Source of the DNA: Pogostemon cablin
Taxonomy: Eukaryota; Streptophyta; Magnoliopsida; Lamiales; Lamiaceae
DNA: 64,000 bases
NCBI GenBank assembly: GCA_023678885.1
Contig: CM042979.1
Span: forward strand, 25,410,981-25,474,980
Direction of reading: 5' to 3'
The notes beneath the pieces are model-generated. The model ran no database searches and had not been told where the DNA came from. It was given only the letters and a program-made list of their open reading frames with translations. Position numbers and translations under genes: made by a program. Positions 46,961-59,878 of the stretch are shown here, in pieces (within the stretch, counting starts at the first letter, position 1; every line of letters begins with the position of its first letter).

Positions 46961-47112
46961 GCCAGTTCGACCTAGGTGCCCATGGTTCGACCTACTCAAC
47001 AGATCGAACCCAGGTCAAACCTCAGATTCAAAAAGAGATCCATTGTCCAGAAGCAAGGTTCGACCAGTACGTGTCTGGTTCGACCTGTGGAACAGGTCGA
47101 ACCCTGGTCGAA
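46630..47112. repeat. GGTTCGACC/GGTCGAACC palindromic array 2 (within the polyprotein frame)
   Basis: The same module as in the LTR, with CTGTTCCACAGGTCGAACC-type hairpins and CACTCTGTTTT spacers, lying between gag and protease and remaining mostly open in frame. Confidence 0.92.
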
Positions 47113-48522
47113 CCCCACCAAAAATTGCATGTTGCCACTCCGAACACTCTCGATGATGTTGATGCTACTCCAGTGGTTCGGAATGAGCAAAGTACAGAGA
47201 TAATAGTTGAGAAAAAGTGGGAGAGAGCCAAGCAATTGAGAGCCGAAAAGGAGAAAGCGGAGAAGGTTGATCGTGATGAATGGGGGATTCCCAAAACAAA
47301 GATGCCTCCGCCGTTTCCTTACAAGCTTGTGAAGAAGGGATTGGAAGAGAAGTTCAAGAAGTTTTCAGAGATAATGAACAAAATAAGCTTGAGCATTCCT
47401 TTCTCAGAGGCAATCATGGAGATGTCGTACTATGCTCGATTTCTAAAAGACATATTGTTGAAGAAGCGGAGCTTAACCGAAATTAAAACGGTGAATTTAT
47501 CTGAGAATTGCAGCTCAATCATCCAAAGGAAGCTGCCACAAAAGATGAAAGATCCGGGAAGTTTCACTATTCTATGTGAGATCGGAAAGGGGCCGGCACA
47601 ACGAGCTTTGTGCGATCTAGGGGCAAGCATCAATTTGATGCCTTTGTTCATCTTTCAGAGGCTTGGTTTGGGGGAGTTGACCCCTACAATAGTGGTTCTC
47701 CAATTGGCGGACAGGTCGATGACGTTTCCAAAAGGTATAATTGAAGACGTTCTCGTCAAAGTGGAGAAGCTAGTCTTTCCCGTGGACTTTCTTATGCTAG
47801 AGATGGAAGAAGACAAGGATAATATCCCTTTAATCTTGGGTAGACCTTTCCTTGCTACTGCTGGAGCTATGATTGATGTTCAGAAAGGAGAGCTTAGATT
47901 GCGGATGGACAAAGAAGAAGTTCTTTTCAACTTAGATAAAGCAATGAAGATGCCCATGGAGTCACAGTGTTATAGTATTGACTTGGTGGAGGAGATTGTG
48001 AAGGAGGACATGTCTCTGATACTGTCAAAGGATCCTCTTGAGACATGTTTGATGGAGTCTCTTACTTATCCCACTACGGAGCTTGACGGACTCTCCAACG
48101 AGGTATGTATTGACTTTCTTGAAAACTTACTTGCTTTGGGTGATGACAGGTTTGAATCGGGAAGAACTAAGGTGGAAGAAGTCAAGTGGACTAGGAAGTA
48201 CTTGCCTTTGGATAATGAGAGCTTTCCGATGGAAGTGAGAAAATAGGAGTTGAAACTTTTGTCGGAACACTTGAAGTACGCCTTTCTTGGCGACAATGAA
48301 AAATATCCGGTAATTGTATCTTCTTCTCTTGATGATGATCAACTTGAGGAGTTATTGAACGTTCTTAGGAAGTATAAATCTGCGATTGGTTGGTCTCTTG
48401 AGGATTTGAAAGGAATTAGTCCTTCGTATTATATGCATAGGATAAGATTGTTAGACGAGGCAAAGGCAAGTGTTCAGAATCAGCGGAGGGTTAATCCCAC
48501 GATTCAAGAGGTAATTAGGAAG
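46927..48522 (+). pseudogene. Athila aspartic protease region
   Basis: After the repeat-encoded start the frame gives RDEWGIPKTKMPPPFPYKLV, SEAIMEMSYYARFLKDILLK and the protease motif ALCDLGASINLMPL (catalytic Asp at 47614-47616; DLGAS is usual in Athila/Tat), then PLILGRPFLATAGAMIDV. TAG at 48244-48246 breaks the frame before the RT entry sequence LKYAFLGDNEKYPVIVSSSL. Confidence 0.85.
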
Positions 48523-50466
48523 TAAATCCTTACGTGGTTGGATGCTAGAATCATATATCCTATTAGTGATAGTCCCCATGTGAGTCCATTGCATGTAGTT
48601 GCTAAAAAGGGGGGTATGACTGTAGTAAAAGCTGAGGATGGAGAAGCGATAGCCACAAGGATTCCTATGGGATGGCGTACATGTGTAGATTATAGGAAGT
48701 TGAATGAGAACACGTGTAAGGATCATTTTCCTCTTCCTTTCATGGATCAAATGTTAGATCGTCTTGCAGGGTAAGAGTTTTATTATTTCTTGGATGGATA
48801 CTTGGGGTACAACCAAATTATGATTGCCCCTGAGGATCAAGAAAAGACCACTTTTACTTGCCCCTACGGGACCTTTACTTTTCGAAAAATGCCATTTGGG
48901 TTATGTAATGCGCCTGCTACTTTTCAGAGATGCATGATGGCAATATTCGATGGGTTGATAGAGAAGATCATGGAGGTGTTCATGGATGATTTTTCTATTT
49001 TTGGTTCCTCCTTTGATATTTGTTTATCTAACCTAGCTACTGTTTTGAAGAGATGCCAAGTGACTAATCTTGTTTTGAATTGGGAGAAGTGCCACTTCAT
49101 GGTGAAGGATGGGATTGTTCTTGGGCATCATGTCTCAGCTAAAGGGTTGCAGATAGATCGTGCTACAGTGGTGGCGATTGAGAAGCTTCCACCACCGACC
49201 AATGAAAGAGGAGTGCAGTCATTCCTTGGACATGTCGGTTTTTACAGGAGATTCATTAAAGACTTCTCAAAATACTCTAAGCCCTTATCTCGCTTACTTG
49301 AAAATGATGTTCCTTTTGTGTTTGATGATGATTGTTTAACAGCTTTTCAAGTTTTGAAGGAGGCACTTATTTCTGCACCTATCTTGATCACACCGGATTG
49401 GACTCAACCATTTTTACTAATGTGTGATGCAAGTGATGTAGCACTTGGAGTGGTGCTTGGACAGCTGAAGGAGAAGAAGTTTTACGCCATTTACTACGCA
49501 AGTAAGACTTTCGATGCGGCACAAAAGAATTACACAGTGAATGAAAAGGAGTTTTTGGCGGTTGTGTACGCATTCGACAAGTTTCGTCAGTATTTGGTTG
49601 GCATGAAGACTATTGTGTACACGGATCATTCAGCGATTCGGTACTTGATGGAAAAGAAGGAGACGAAGCCTAAGATAATAAGGTGGATTCTTTTACTTCA
49701 AGAGTTTGATATGGAGATCCGGGATAAGAAAGATTCTGATAATGTGTTGGCTGATCATCTTTCGAGGTTGGAGATTAGGGAACATTGTGCTAATTCTTTC
49801 GAGTATATTGAGGAAATGTTTCCGGATGAAAAGATCATGGCTGTGTTTGTTGAAGGGGCTGAGCGAGCGTGTATGGTTGCTGCGCAGGGAGTTGATCCAT
49901 GGTATGCGGATTATGTTAATTATATTGCTGTGGAAGAAATTCCAAGGGATCTCAACCGATATCAACTGACTAAATTCAAAAGGGATGTTGAGACTTTCAT
50001 ATGGTATGATCCGTTTGTGTACAAAATTTGTACGGATTCTATCATCCGTAGGTGTGTGCCTGAAATGGAGATGGAGAGTGTTCTCGAGTTTTGCCATGCA
50101 CAACCTAACGGGGGGTACTTCGGCGCGCAAAAGACAGCAGCCAAAGTACTTCAGTCCGCTCTTTATTGGCCTACGTTGTTCAAGGACTGTGAGACCTATG
50201 TGGCGTCTTGCGATAGGTGTCAACGCATGGGGAACATCGGTAGGAGAGACAAGATGCCACTTCAGCCAAGCATAGTGGTCGAGATTTTTTATGTGTGGGG
50301 TATCGATTTTATGGGGCCTTTTTCCCTATCTAATGGATTTCTCTACATTCTACTTGCGGTGGATTATGTTTCTAAGTGGGTGGAAGCGATTCCTACCCGC
50401 TTGAATGATTCGAAAACTGTTATATCTTTCTTGAAGAAGCATATTTTTCCCATTTTGGAGTCCTAG
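48523..50466 (+). pseudogene. Athila reverse transcriptase, RNase H and integrase N-terminus, broken
   Basis: The same frame continues past stops at 48523 and 48772. RT: MGWRTCVDYRKLNENTCKDH, FPLPFMDQMLDRLAG, then after the stop FTCPYGTFTFRKMPFGLCNA and VFMDDFSIFG (catalytic MDD at 48982-48990). RNase H: LLMCDASDVALGVVLGQ (Asp 49426-49428), NEKEFLAVVYAFDKFRQYLV, YTDHSAIRYL. Integrase zinc region: CHAQPNGGYFGAQKTAAKVL with one His of the pair replaced, then CDRCQRMGNI, and core WGIDFMGPF (first Asp 50305-50307). A one-base frameshift near 50455 ends the frame. Confidence 0.9.
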
Positions 50467-51172
50467 AGCACTTGTTAGTGATGGAGGTACGCATTTCGTA
50501 AATAAATTTCTTGAAAAGGTACTTAAAGGGTATGGTGTTAAGCATAGGGTTACTACACCCTATCATCCTCAAGCGAATGGGCAAGCGGAGGTCTCTAACT
50601 GTCAAGTCAAATAGATTTTGGAGAAGGTGGTCGGAACCAATAGAAAGGATTGGGCTTTGAAGCTCGATGATGTCGTACGGGGGTTCCGGACCGCGTACAA
50701 GACGGTGTTAGATATGTCATCGTATCAGATTATCTATGGAAAGCCATGCCACTTACCCGTAGAGATTCAACACAAAGCGTTTTGGGCTTTGCGAAGCTTG
50801 AACTTGACTCTCAAGGATGTGAAGGAGATGAGGATTACTCACATCAATCTTTTGGATGAGTTTCGGAGTCGTGCGTACAAGAATTCAGAGATCTATAAGG
50901 AAAGGATTAAGAGGTGGCATGATTCGAAGATCTCGTACAACGAGTTCAAGCAAGGAGATGAGGTATTACTTTTTAACTCTCGTTTAAAGCTTTTTGCAGG
51001 TAAGTTGAAGTCAAAGTGGACGGGACCGTTCAAGATTCATCGAGCCTTAGGAGAGGGGAGTTTTGAGCTCATTGACAAGGATGGAGACATTTTTGCGGCG
51101 AATGGACATCGCTTGAAGCATTACAAGTCGCCGAATGATGTTTGTGTCATCTTTGTGGATACCTTGATCTGA
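50455..51172 (+). pseudogene. Athila integrase core and C-terminus, frameshifted
   Basis: In the next frame: RALVSDGGTHFVNKFL (second Asp 50480-50482) and TTPYHPQANGQAEVS (Glu 50588-50590), giving the D-x35-E spacing of integrases. A TAG at 50609 precedes ILEKVVGTNRKDWALKLDDV, then ACHLPVE-like CHLPVEIQHKAFWALRSLNL and the C-terminal KLKSKWTGPFKIHRAL...GHRLKHY. Stop at 51170. Confidence 0.88.
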
Positions 51173-52972
51173 TTTGGTACCGTCGTGACTCTCCGACGTT
51201 AAACATGAGCGCCTGTTGGGGGCTTTCCCTCCTGTTTTATTGTTTATTTCTTTCGTGTGAGTAAGAAATTTTTATATTTGAATTGCTTACTTATCGGCAA
51301 TTACATCTCTTTGCAAACTTAGTTTCACTTATGGTTTCTACTAAGTTTGGGGGGTGATGTACTTACCTCAATAAGCACCGATAGTATAATCTTTTCTTTG
51401 TGATGTTTGTTAGGGGAGTTAGTTTTTGCGCCATATTTAAAATTTTAAATCGATTTTGATGTGACGATTTTTTACAACTTGCCTAATGTTTAGTGGGTTT
51501 TGGTTGTGTTTTCTTTTACGGAGTTACTCATGAATGATATTTTGTGGAACAATTTTTGATGAAGTTGTGCTCTAGTAGGTACCTAATGATTCGTATTGAA
51601 GTTTGAAGTGTGTAGGGATTGAAGAACACTCAGTTTGGAAGCTTAAAAGGGTAGGTTCGACCAGTGCCAGGAGGTCAAACCAAGCAGAGGAAGTCGAACC
51701 AACACAGAAAATCATCCAGTGAGGTGGTTCGACCTGATCATTGTTGGTTCGACCTGTCTAACAGGTCGAAACAAGGTCGAACCCAGTGACTTAAAATTTA
51801 CAATATGTTGGTTCGACCTGAGCCGTTATGGTTCGACCTGATCAGAAGGTCGAACCTGAGATCGAACCAGTCCGTTCAGAGCACTCTATTTTTCAGGTGA
51901 TAGGTTCGACCAAAAAAAGAGTGGTTCGACCTGTTCAGAAGGTCGAACCCAGGTCGAACCACGAGGAGCAGTTGTCCAGAAGGTAGGTTCGACCTCATCA
52001 CAAGATTGGTTCGACCTGTTCAGAAGGTCGAACCTAGGTCGAACCAAAAGGTAAGTTTGTCAAGAAGGTAGGTTCGACCTCGTCGCTCGAGGTTCGACCT
52101 GTTCCGCGGGTCGAACCTGAGGTCGAACCCAGTCAGGTACGCGTTTTAAGTTGGATTTTTAGAAGGGTTCAATCATTCTTTTTGTTCACCAAACCTCGAA
52201 CCCTCCCCGAAACTTAACACCCTTGCACAAATTCATCAATTACACTTGATTTTGCACCGATGACACAATATTACACTCTTGATTCTTGAATTGGGCGTGG
52301 ATTTGGGCGATTTTCGTCGCGAATTAGGGTTCAGTTGTGCGATTTTGAGTGTTGTGTTCCAATTGTCGATAGTTAACCATGGGCAAGACTAAAGATACAT
52401 TTTTTTCAACTCAATTACCCTAGGATTGAAGTTTATTGCAAGAAATGTGTTGTGGGTAAGCTGATTAATGTTGATTTTGGTTGAAATTCATGGTGATAAT
52501 GGATATTTTTGAGTTGATTCATTTGAATTCATGTTTATTGGTTTGAGATTGCTTGATTATGGATAGAACTTGAGTTTTATGTGGATTGATCAAGGATATG
52601 ATGCATCTAGATGAATGAGCATGTTAGTTAGGTTTGAATTGTTGATAATTGGAGTTGTTCATGAAGTTCAATTGTTGAAATTCTTGTTGAATAGCTTGAA
52701 TTGGTTGATGCATGCTTGTTGTTTATGATTTGAATATTAAAGGTAGTGTGATTGAAGATGTTTTGAGCATGTTAATTAAGAAGGTGATGTTGAGATGATA
52801 GTTGGGTTGATTAAGCATGGATGCTTGAAGTCTTGAGTAGAGTATAGGATATGCTAGTCATATACTTGTGTTCTTGTCTTGTTGGTTATATAGAAGTAGT
52901 TGTTTTCAGGAAAGGGACAAGGATCAAGTAAAGGGAAAGGTAAGGCGGATGAAGCAAGATCGAAGAAGAGGA
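51173..52972 (+). other. Athila region downstream of integrase
   Basis: Contains a purine tract AAGTTTGGGGGG (about 51342-51353), array 3 of the GGTTCGACC module, and a GC-poor stretch with an ATG at 52379 (MGKTKDTFFSTQLP then stop). Athila elements often carry an extra, env-like ORF here; only a broken trace could be present. No 3' LTR like 40261-41950 is found. Confidence 0.55.
51655..52135. repeat. GGTTCGACC/GGTCGAACC palindromic array 3 (3' region)
   Basis: Repeated unit GGTTCGACC...GGTTCGACCTGTTCAGAAGG...TCGAACC...GGTCGAACC, with spacers such as TTGTCCAGAAGGTA. The most regular of the three arrays, about 85 bp per period. Confidence 0.92.
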
Positions 52973-54365
52973 TGATGGCGCTTGGATCGTTTGGTTAACA
53001 TGACCTGTTAGGATACCATGCGTTTCTATCACATCGGAAGCAATAAATCATAGAAACGATTACCGTTCACCAAGATATGTTGATGAAGATTGATTCTCGC
53101 AGGCAGCCTGCGCAGTCACACGAGAATGGCCATAACTTTCTCGTCTGATGTCGGAATTGAATGATCTTTATGGTCAGACGATCCTCACTTCAATGGCTTT
53201 CCGTCAGTATATTAATCATTAAATTCTGAGCACTGTACGAATTTATAAAAATTTCGCAAGGTCGCGAACAGCAGCAGCAAACTACCTTCTGATCTTCTGC
53301 TGTATGTCCCAAGTCCGATCTCGACGTCGTGTGGGCGACGATCTACGAGACCTCCTCAATCTGCTCTCAACCCTCATCACACGTGAATAATCAGTTAGAT
53401 TAGATTAGGGTTTCAGATAAGCTGAGGTAACTTATATACATGGGCTACAGCAGGGACTAGGAGGAGAAATTGGGTTGGGCCTCCATTGGGCTTAAGTATC
53501 CAAGCTTAGCCCAAAGCTTATACTTAAGTCCAATAATAATAATATATTCCACTAAAATATTATTATTGCACTACCGTACCAATCCCAAAATTACGTTTTG
53601 GGCTCCTTCTTATTATGAGCCCGTTAGTCTCCCCATGTTTAAGATATACAATGTCCATTAATTAATTTAAGTTACTGACAACTCAATTAATTAATATCTC
53701 ATCCAAGAGTAGTACCACTCAACCTCATTATCATGTCGGAATAAATTCCACCTGCAGGGTTTACATGATAATCCTTATGAGCTCCTCAAGGGGACATCAT
53801 CAACCTATGACGGACACGGATTCCTTCTACAATCAACAGCACACCATAGAGACAGCACTATTTCCCAACTCATCGAGTTTGTTGTTTTAATTACATGTAA
53901 ATCTCACCCATTGATGAATCAAAGAAATACATACTGCCCTATGTGTCGAGGTTATTGTATAGGGATTAAGAGCACGAACTTCCATAATAACTGAGATCAA
54001 GTTCTCCTATAAGTCAGTATAAGTCGAACGATCTCAAGCGGTCCTGCTCAATACACACAAGTGCACTAATGTGATTCTATAGCCAAGACAAGCTAATACC
54101 AAACCACACTACAACCATCCCGATAGAGAGTCCCCGTCAATCTCGGTTATGAGCATCTGTTTATACTTTATAAGAAAACCGATAATATGATCTTCCGCGT
54201 GTTGTCGCACAATATATTATTTACAGTATAAAGTAAGTGGACTATTGCATCGAACATATAAATAAATTATAAGATGCAATCATTTGATCATATGATTCTC
54301 ATTTCAAATTAATTGTTATAACATTGTTCATACAAAAAGCTAGACTTTTAGTATACAATCCAACA
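52973..54365 (-). repeat. First LTR of the tandem Copia array
   Basis: On the plus strand it starts TGATGGCGCTTGGATCGTTT and ends GTATACAATCCAACA. The minus-strand purine tract AAGTGGGAGAT follows at 54366-54376. Confidence 0.9.
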
Positions 54366-57300
54366 ATCTCCCACTTAGACTAAAAGACTATGCTGTCATG
54401 TCTTCCGCCATACATTTGATTTCCACTCCCACTACACAACCATTAAAAGCTCTCGCCTTAATATCCTTGTAAATGGATTTACTAGGTTATCATCCGATGC
54501 AATCTAGGTGACAACAACCTTCCCCTCATCATACGATTTCTCATAACAGGTGGTACTCGCGCTCCATGTGTTTAATTTCCTTATGGGCTCGTGATTCCTT
54601 CAAGTTTGCAACTGCACCAATATCATCAATATAAATTGTGATATCCTTGGGCAAACTTAGAAACACTTCGAAGTCCATCTTGAAGTTTCTAGAGTCATAC
54701 AGATACTTTGGCTGCCTCATAGGCTCGAATTTATCATCTTTCCATGATGGAGTCCGGAGTCTGAAATATATTTCTATATAAAACTCCTCCACATTATGAC
54801 TCTACTTCCTTAAATTAAACGCATAACCTTTGAGGTGGATTTACTGTCGTCCCTATCTGATTTGAAAAATCTGAATCTATCTAACCCATAAGAATAAGTG
54901 AATCTGTTCGATAAGCCCACATATAGTTTCTAGTCCTTTTCAGGTACATAAGTATATGTCTTACCACAGTTCAACATTCTTATTTTGGGTTACCTTGATA
55001 CCCACTGTTCATGCCATCGGCAAAACAGATATCCAATCTCGTGCATAGCATTCCTTAGATTAAGTTTTCTCATTTGCCGAAGCATAAGGAACCGCTTTCA
55101 TCTTCTTTATCTACTTTTGTGTCACAAGACACATTCACTTAAATAAATTCACATGCTAAATGAGTAAGGATCGTATCATTATATGAAACTTGAGATAAGC
55201 ATAACATCATTTCTTGTGATCCGTATTACCGTGATCAAAAGGATATTTTTGCTCTTCTTAAGTCCTTCATCTCATACCGCTTTATCAACCATACCCATAC
55301 GCCCGACAATACTCTTTCATTGTCTCCAATGAGCAAGATACTATCTACGTATAGTACAAGAAATACCACCACATTTCCATCACTCTTTTCAATACACAAG
55401 ACCCATCCGATCATTGATTAGATCCATGTCACTGGATTACCTCATCAAAACGGATGTTTCATGATCTTGAAGCTTGCTTTAGTCCATGAATGAACACTTT
55501 TAAGCTTATTATCACAATGCTCTTAGCTTTTTGCAATGAATCACTCTGGTTGCTTCACATAGATGTTTCCCTTAAGACTTCCAATCAGGAAAGCTGTCTC
55601 GACATCTATTTGCTATCCCTCATATTTCATATGAGTAGCAACAAATAAAAGAGTCCAGATCAACTTAGGCATAACTACCGGCAAACAGGTTTTCTCATAA
55701 TCGAACTCTTTCTTTCTGAGTATACCTTTTCGCAACAAGCTTGCTTCCAAGGTTTTCACCTTATTCTATGATCCTCTTTTATTCTTGCATGCCCGCTTTC
55801 AATGGCTTTTACGCCATTTAGCGGTTCAACAAGCATCCAGACCTAATTTAAAATCCATCGATTCTATTTTAATATTCATTGCACTTTGCTAGGATTTGGC
55901 ATTTCTAACTTGTAGTGCTTCGTCGTATCTGTGTGTCTATTTCATGTTTGCTAGGGACCAAGTCTCACGACTCTCCTAAAACATGTATCAAACAGGTTGT
56001 CGAACATCCCTCTCACTACGACAAGGCATTACATGCAATTGTGTATCAGACGTGACATGCATTGCAGTTTACCTTGTGGTATATCCTCTTGCACAATTGG
56101 TACTAATATTTTGTGTTTTTCCCTCTCACTTCCTTTAGAACAATTTATACATGGGTTTATGATTTAATACATAGTCTTTTTCCAAAAATATAGTGTTTGT
56201 GTTAACAATCACCCTTTATTTTTCTAGGATATCCCACAAACAGACAAACATTCATACGAATTACTGTTTCTAGGGCATACCCATAAAATGAATTTAGTAA
56301 TTCCAAATAATTCATCATCCATCTACTCATTTCCATAAGAGTGCTACACCTTCTATCCGCCACACCATTCAGCTGGGGTATGCCCGGTGTAAACAATTTG
56401 AGATTTAATCTCAATCTCTGATTAATAGCTCTTAATTATCCTAAGAGGTTCTCGCCATACGATTAATCCGTAATGACTTGATATATTTTCCTTGACGCTT
56501 CACTGTACCAGCCTTGCAATTCTTGAATTAATCAAAGAACTTAGACATGCAGTGCATCAAATAATTATATCGGTATCTAGAATAATCATCGATTGACAAA
56601 TATTCATATCCACCTCTCATCCTGACAATCTTAGGACCACATAAATCATAATGAACTAATTCCAACATATATATCTTTGGTTCTGCACCCCTTTGCCTTG
56701 AAAAAGCAATTAGTCATTTTTACTCCCAAGCAAGACTCGAAAGTCAGATAGTTTTCACTTCAGATAAACCTAAGGTCTATCGGCTATCAACTTTTGAATC
56801 CTACTCAAGTAAAATGATCTAGTCTTAGATGCCAAATATATGTTTAGTTCATATCCGAAGGTATCTTTATCTTACTAAGATTAGAAGATTCATTATTAAT
56901 TACTATTTGTTGCATCTGTAGAATATACATGATTTAAGAGTATACAAATTGTTCACCAACGTACAATAACAGATTACAACTCTATCCTTCATTATAATGA
57001 CCATGTCATTTAAATGAAATGGAGTATCCATCTATTAATGCATAGAAACTGAAATCAAATTCTTTCTATGAAAACGTACGTAAAACAATTTCTCATAATC
57101 AAACGTCTACTCATATCATTAGATAAATGGACAACTCCCACTGCAATAGCCACTACTCTTGTAGTTTTACCCATGTCATAACAATCTTATCCTCACTTAG
57201 TAATAAACATTTAGTGATTCCAGTATCTACACACTTCGTGTCAGTAAATGCCATCACTAATCATGTTTTAAACAACTAGTGAATAAGATATAAAACTTGT

Positions 57301-58789
57301 TCACATTATGATGAAAATGGCTTTCCTTTGCCACATGTTTTGCCAGAAGTTTTCCACCATATACATCTTATTGTAATTCAGGTGGAACTTACTCAAAAAC
57401 ATCTAGGCAATTCACGAAGAATTAAATTGATCTAGGTTTCCCTTCAATTTATACTCCATGCTTTCCCAATTCATTCATCAAATTAAATCATGATCTTCTG
57501 CCTTTTAACTTACTTAAGTATCCGAAGAGTTACATGAGACCATCATATTTCTATGAACCTCTTATCTCTTCACTAGAGACTTTAATAGGCATCATGAGAC
57601 GTCCCTTGTGAGAACACACATGTATTTTCTTAAGCAGTAAAATTCAAAACCAAGATTCTTTTCTAATCATCTAATTTGGACAAGTAAATATAATTTCTTT
57701 TAGTTAATAATATGTGAGATAAAACCATTTGAAAATCAGAGAATCATAAATAAATATACCGATCAAAACTTTGAATTTTATCATTTTATATTGATTCCCT
57801 CAAAACAATATAAAAATAAAATTCACCGACATCTCAAGCAACGTGAGTCTGCAAGCCACGATAGTGTGGACGTTTACAAACCCGAACATTTACAAGAGAA
57901 GGTTTTACCCATTAATTTCATTTGTCAACCTAACTTTATGACAAAATAATTAATAGTCGGTTCCTCTTTAGCCATGCAAATAAAAGCAGTGACTCCGATG
58001 GGGAGGATACTTATTATTTACACCTAAGTGTACACCATTATTTGACTCCAAGTCCGCGGCCCAAGCTTATGTGCCTTACAGATGGAAAAGTACACACGCG
58101 CTCGGATAACTTCCTACAGTCATCAATTATAAGTCTATACAGTGATCCGCACATGAACTCATCCGATTGGGAGGAAGGTCTATGCCAACGCGCAAGTTCA
58201 TATGCATCACATTACAAACATAATTATTTAAAGAAGTCTGTCCCAGCAATCTATGAAAAACTCATCCGATGGGGAGGAAGGCTCTAATGCCGACGCGCAA
58301 GTTTATTCACATTGCTAACAAACCAATAATGGAGGCCGCGGGAATTTTTACCAATCCCCTCTCCCACTTAGTTATTCAACACCGAGGGTTTTTACATGCA
58401 TATAATATTTAAAAATAAAATACGCAACCTAGCATGCTCATACTTCCAAATATATAACAATAATTGACCAATAAAACAATTATAGCAGTTATATATAAGG
58501 AAATAAATTGCCAAAAATAAGTTGACTTGATCAACACTCCAACATACATGCATATAATATACCAAATATAATACGCAATCTAGCATGCTTCTATTTAAGG
58601 CAATAAATCATAGAGAATCATGCATACATATATAACAATAATCAATTAATAAATCAATTATAACAGTTATATAACAGCGAATTCGATTGTTCGCCACCAA
58701 TCACGAATGCGGACAACTGCGATGGGGATCGACCTTCCCGCAGCTTGCTCCACCACACTGGCATCCTGCCCGATCATATTGTGAAGACT

Positions 58790-59255
58790 CACGCGGAACC
58801 TGATGCAGACCAGTCGAACTTGATGCAAATCCGCTCGAACCTGGTGCAGAGTCGATCAAACCTGATGCAGACCAATCGAACCTGATGCAAATCCGCTCGA
58901 ACCTGGTGCAGCATCGATCGAACCTGATGCAGACCAATCGAACCTGATGCAAATCCGTTCGAACCTGGTACAACATCGATCGAACTTGATGCAGACCAAT
59001 CGAACCTGATGCAAATCCGTTCGAATCTGGTGCAGCATCGATCGAACCTGATGCAGAACAATCGAACCTGATGCAAATCTGCTCGAACCTGGTGCAGCAT
59101 CGATCGAACCTGATGCAGACCAATCGAACCTGATGCAAATCCGCTCAAACCTGGTGTAGCATCGATCGAACCTGATGCAGACCAATCGAACCTGATGAAA
59201 ATCTGCTCGAACCTGGTGTAGCATCGATCGAACCTGATGCAAATCCGCTCGTCCA
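58790..59255 (-). repeat. 62-bp tandem repeat in the Copia leader (unit 1)
   Basis: About seven units of three related 20-21-mers. Because 62 is not a multiple of 3 and the unit lacks stop codons on the minus strand, all three minus frames stay open (58701-59138, 58789-59256, 58856-59242). Position between PBS and gag suggests a leader, not a gene. Confidence 0.93.
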
Positions 59256-59864
59256 AGGGCCTACTTGCACGGAACCAAGTTCAGCCCAACGCGCAACATC
59301 AAACTACACCAACTATCGTTCAGGGTTCGCAACTTTAAGAACCTTGGAATCCAATCTCTACCGTTTAGAATCTACGCCTGTGAGTTTTGAACATGCTGTC
59401 CAAATTATAGGTTGATCCAACGGTTATATTGTGAGAAACAGCTCTTTTCCCTCGACCGCGCAGAACAGAATCGCCCAAAAAACTACTTCTATTTTCGGCA
59501 TATTCCCGACAACGGAAAGCTCCAAATACGATCTTCACCGTTCAGAATGTACATCCACAAAATCCGAACATGCGGACAAAAATTCAGCCTGATCCAATGG
59601 TTGAAACTCCGGTTATTGGCTCTGCAATATCACTGCGCTGGATTTTCTCTCAATTTCTTCCTTCCATGTGAAATTGACGAATAGTTTTCGTCGAATCCTC
59701 TCACACACAACCATCAATGAACAGATATGATATAGGGTATATTTCACATAGGGATATTCATGGTTTGCGCAGTAAAACCAAAACCCTAAACATGCGATCC
59801 TAATTTTGAAAAATTAATCACATAAACCCTAGCCTAACGTGTCACGCTTCACCACGAAACCGAA

Positions 59865-59876
59865 GCTCTGATACCA
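59865..59876 (-). other. Primer binding site, initiator tRNA-Met type
   Basis: The minus strand reads TGGTATCAGAGC, the exact usual plant Copia PBS, just inside the second LTR. The corresponding site in the truncated copy (45021-45032) has one change. Confidence 0.88.
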
Positions 59877-59878
59877 AT

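Larger units (their letters stand above)
40261..52972 (+). mobile_element. Athila-type Ty3/Gypsy retrotransposon, interrupted and decayed
   Basis: 5' LTR 40261-41950, tRNA-Asp-type PBS, gag, protease, RT, RNase H and integrase in Gypsy order, then a long 3' region without the 3' LTR. A truncated Copia piece (43117-46423) splits gag from protease and a Copia array (52973 on) cuts the 3' side. Athila assignment rests on the PBS, the DLGAS protease motif and integrase wording such as FRTAYKTVLDMSSYQIIYGK. Confidence 0.85.
54366..59878 (-). pseudogene. Copia internal region, heavily decayed pol (unit 1)
   Basis: Minus-strand remnants: integrase LVHYDLCGP and YLSIDDYSRY (about 56600-56670), LRINRM where LRSDRG is usual (second Asp lost), GIPQLNGVADRR (catalytic Glu now Asp, 56350-56390) and YGYALETVIRM; RT DVETAFLIGSLKGNIYVKQP (about 55546-55605) followed by a stop, and LYVDSILL at 55334-55357 where YVDD is usual; RNase H GAVANLKESRAHKEIKHMER (54556-54615). 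Stops are frequent. It cannot encode active enzymes. Confidence 0.85.

Noticed and set aside
51355..52972. 3' LTR of the Athila element starting at TGATGTACTTACC
   Set aside because: It follows a purine tract and begins TGATG, but the sequence does not match the 5' LTR at 40261-41950.
44412..59255. Possible CRISPR array from regularly spaced repeats
   Set aside because: The repeats are contiguous, without unique spacers, lie in a plant Copia leader, and there are no cas genes.
58701..59256. Long overlapping minus-strand open frames of 128-155 codons
   Set aside because: They are phases of a 62-bp tandem repeat without stops, in a retrotransposon leader, not evidence of a protein.
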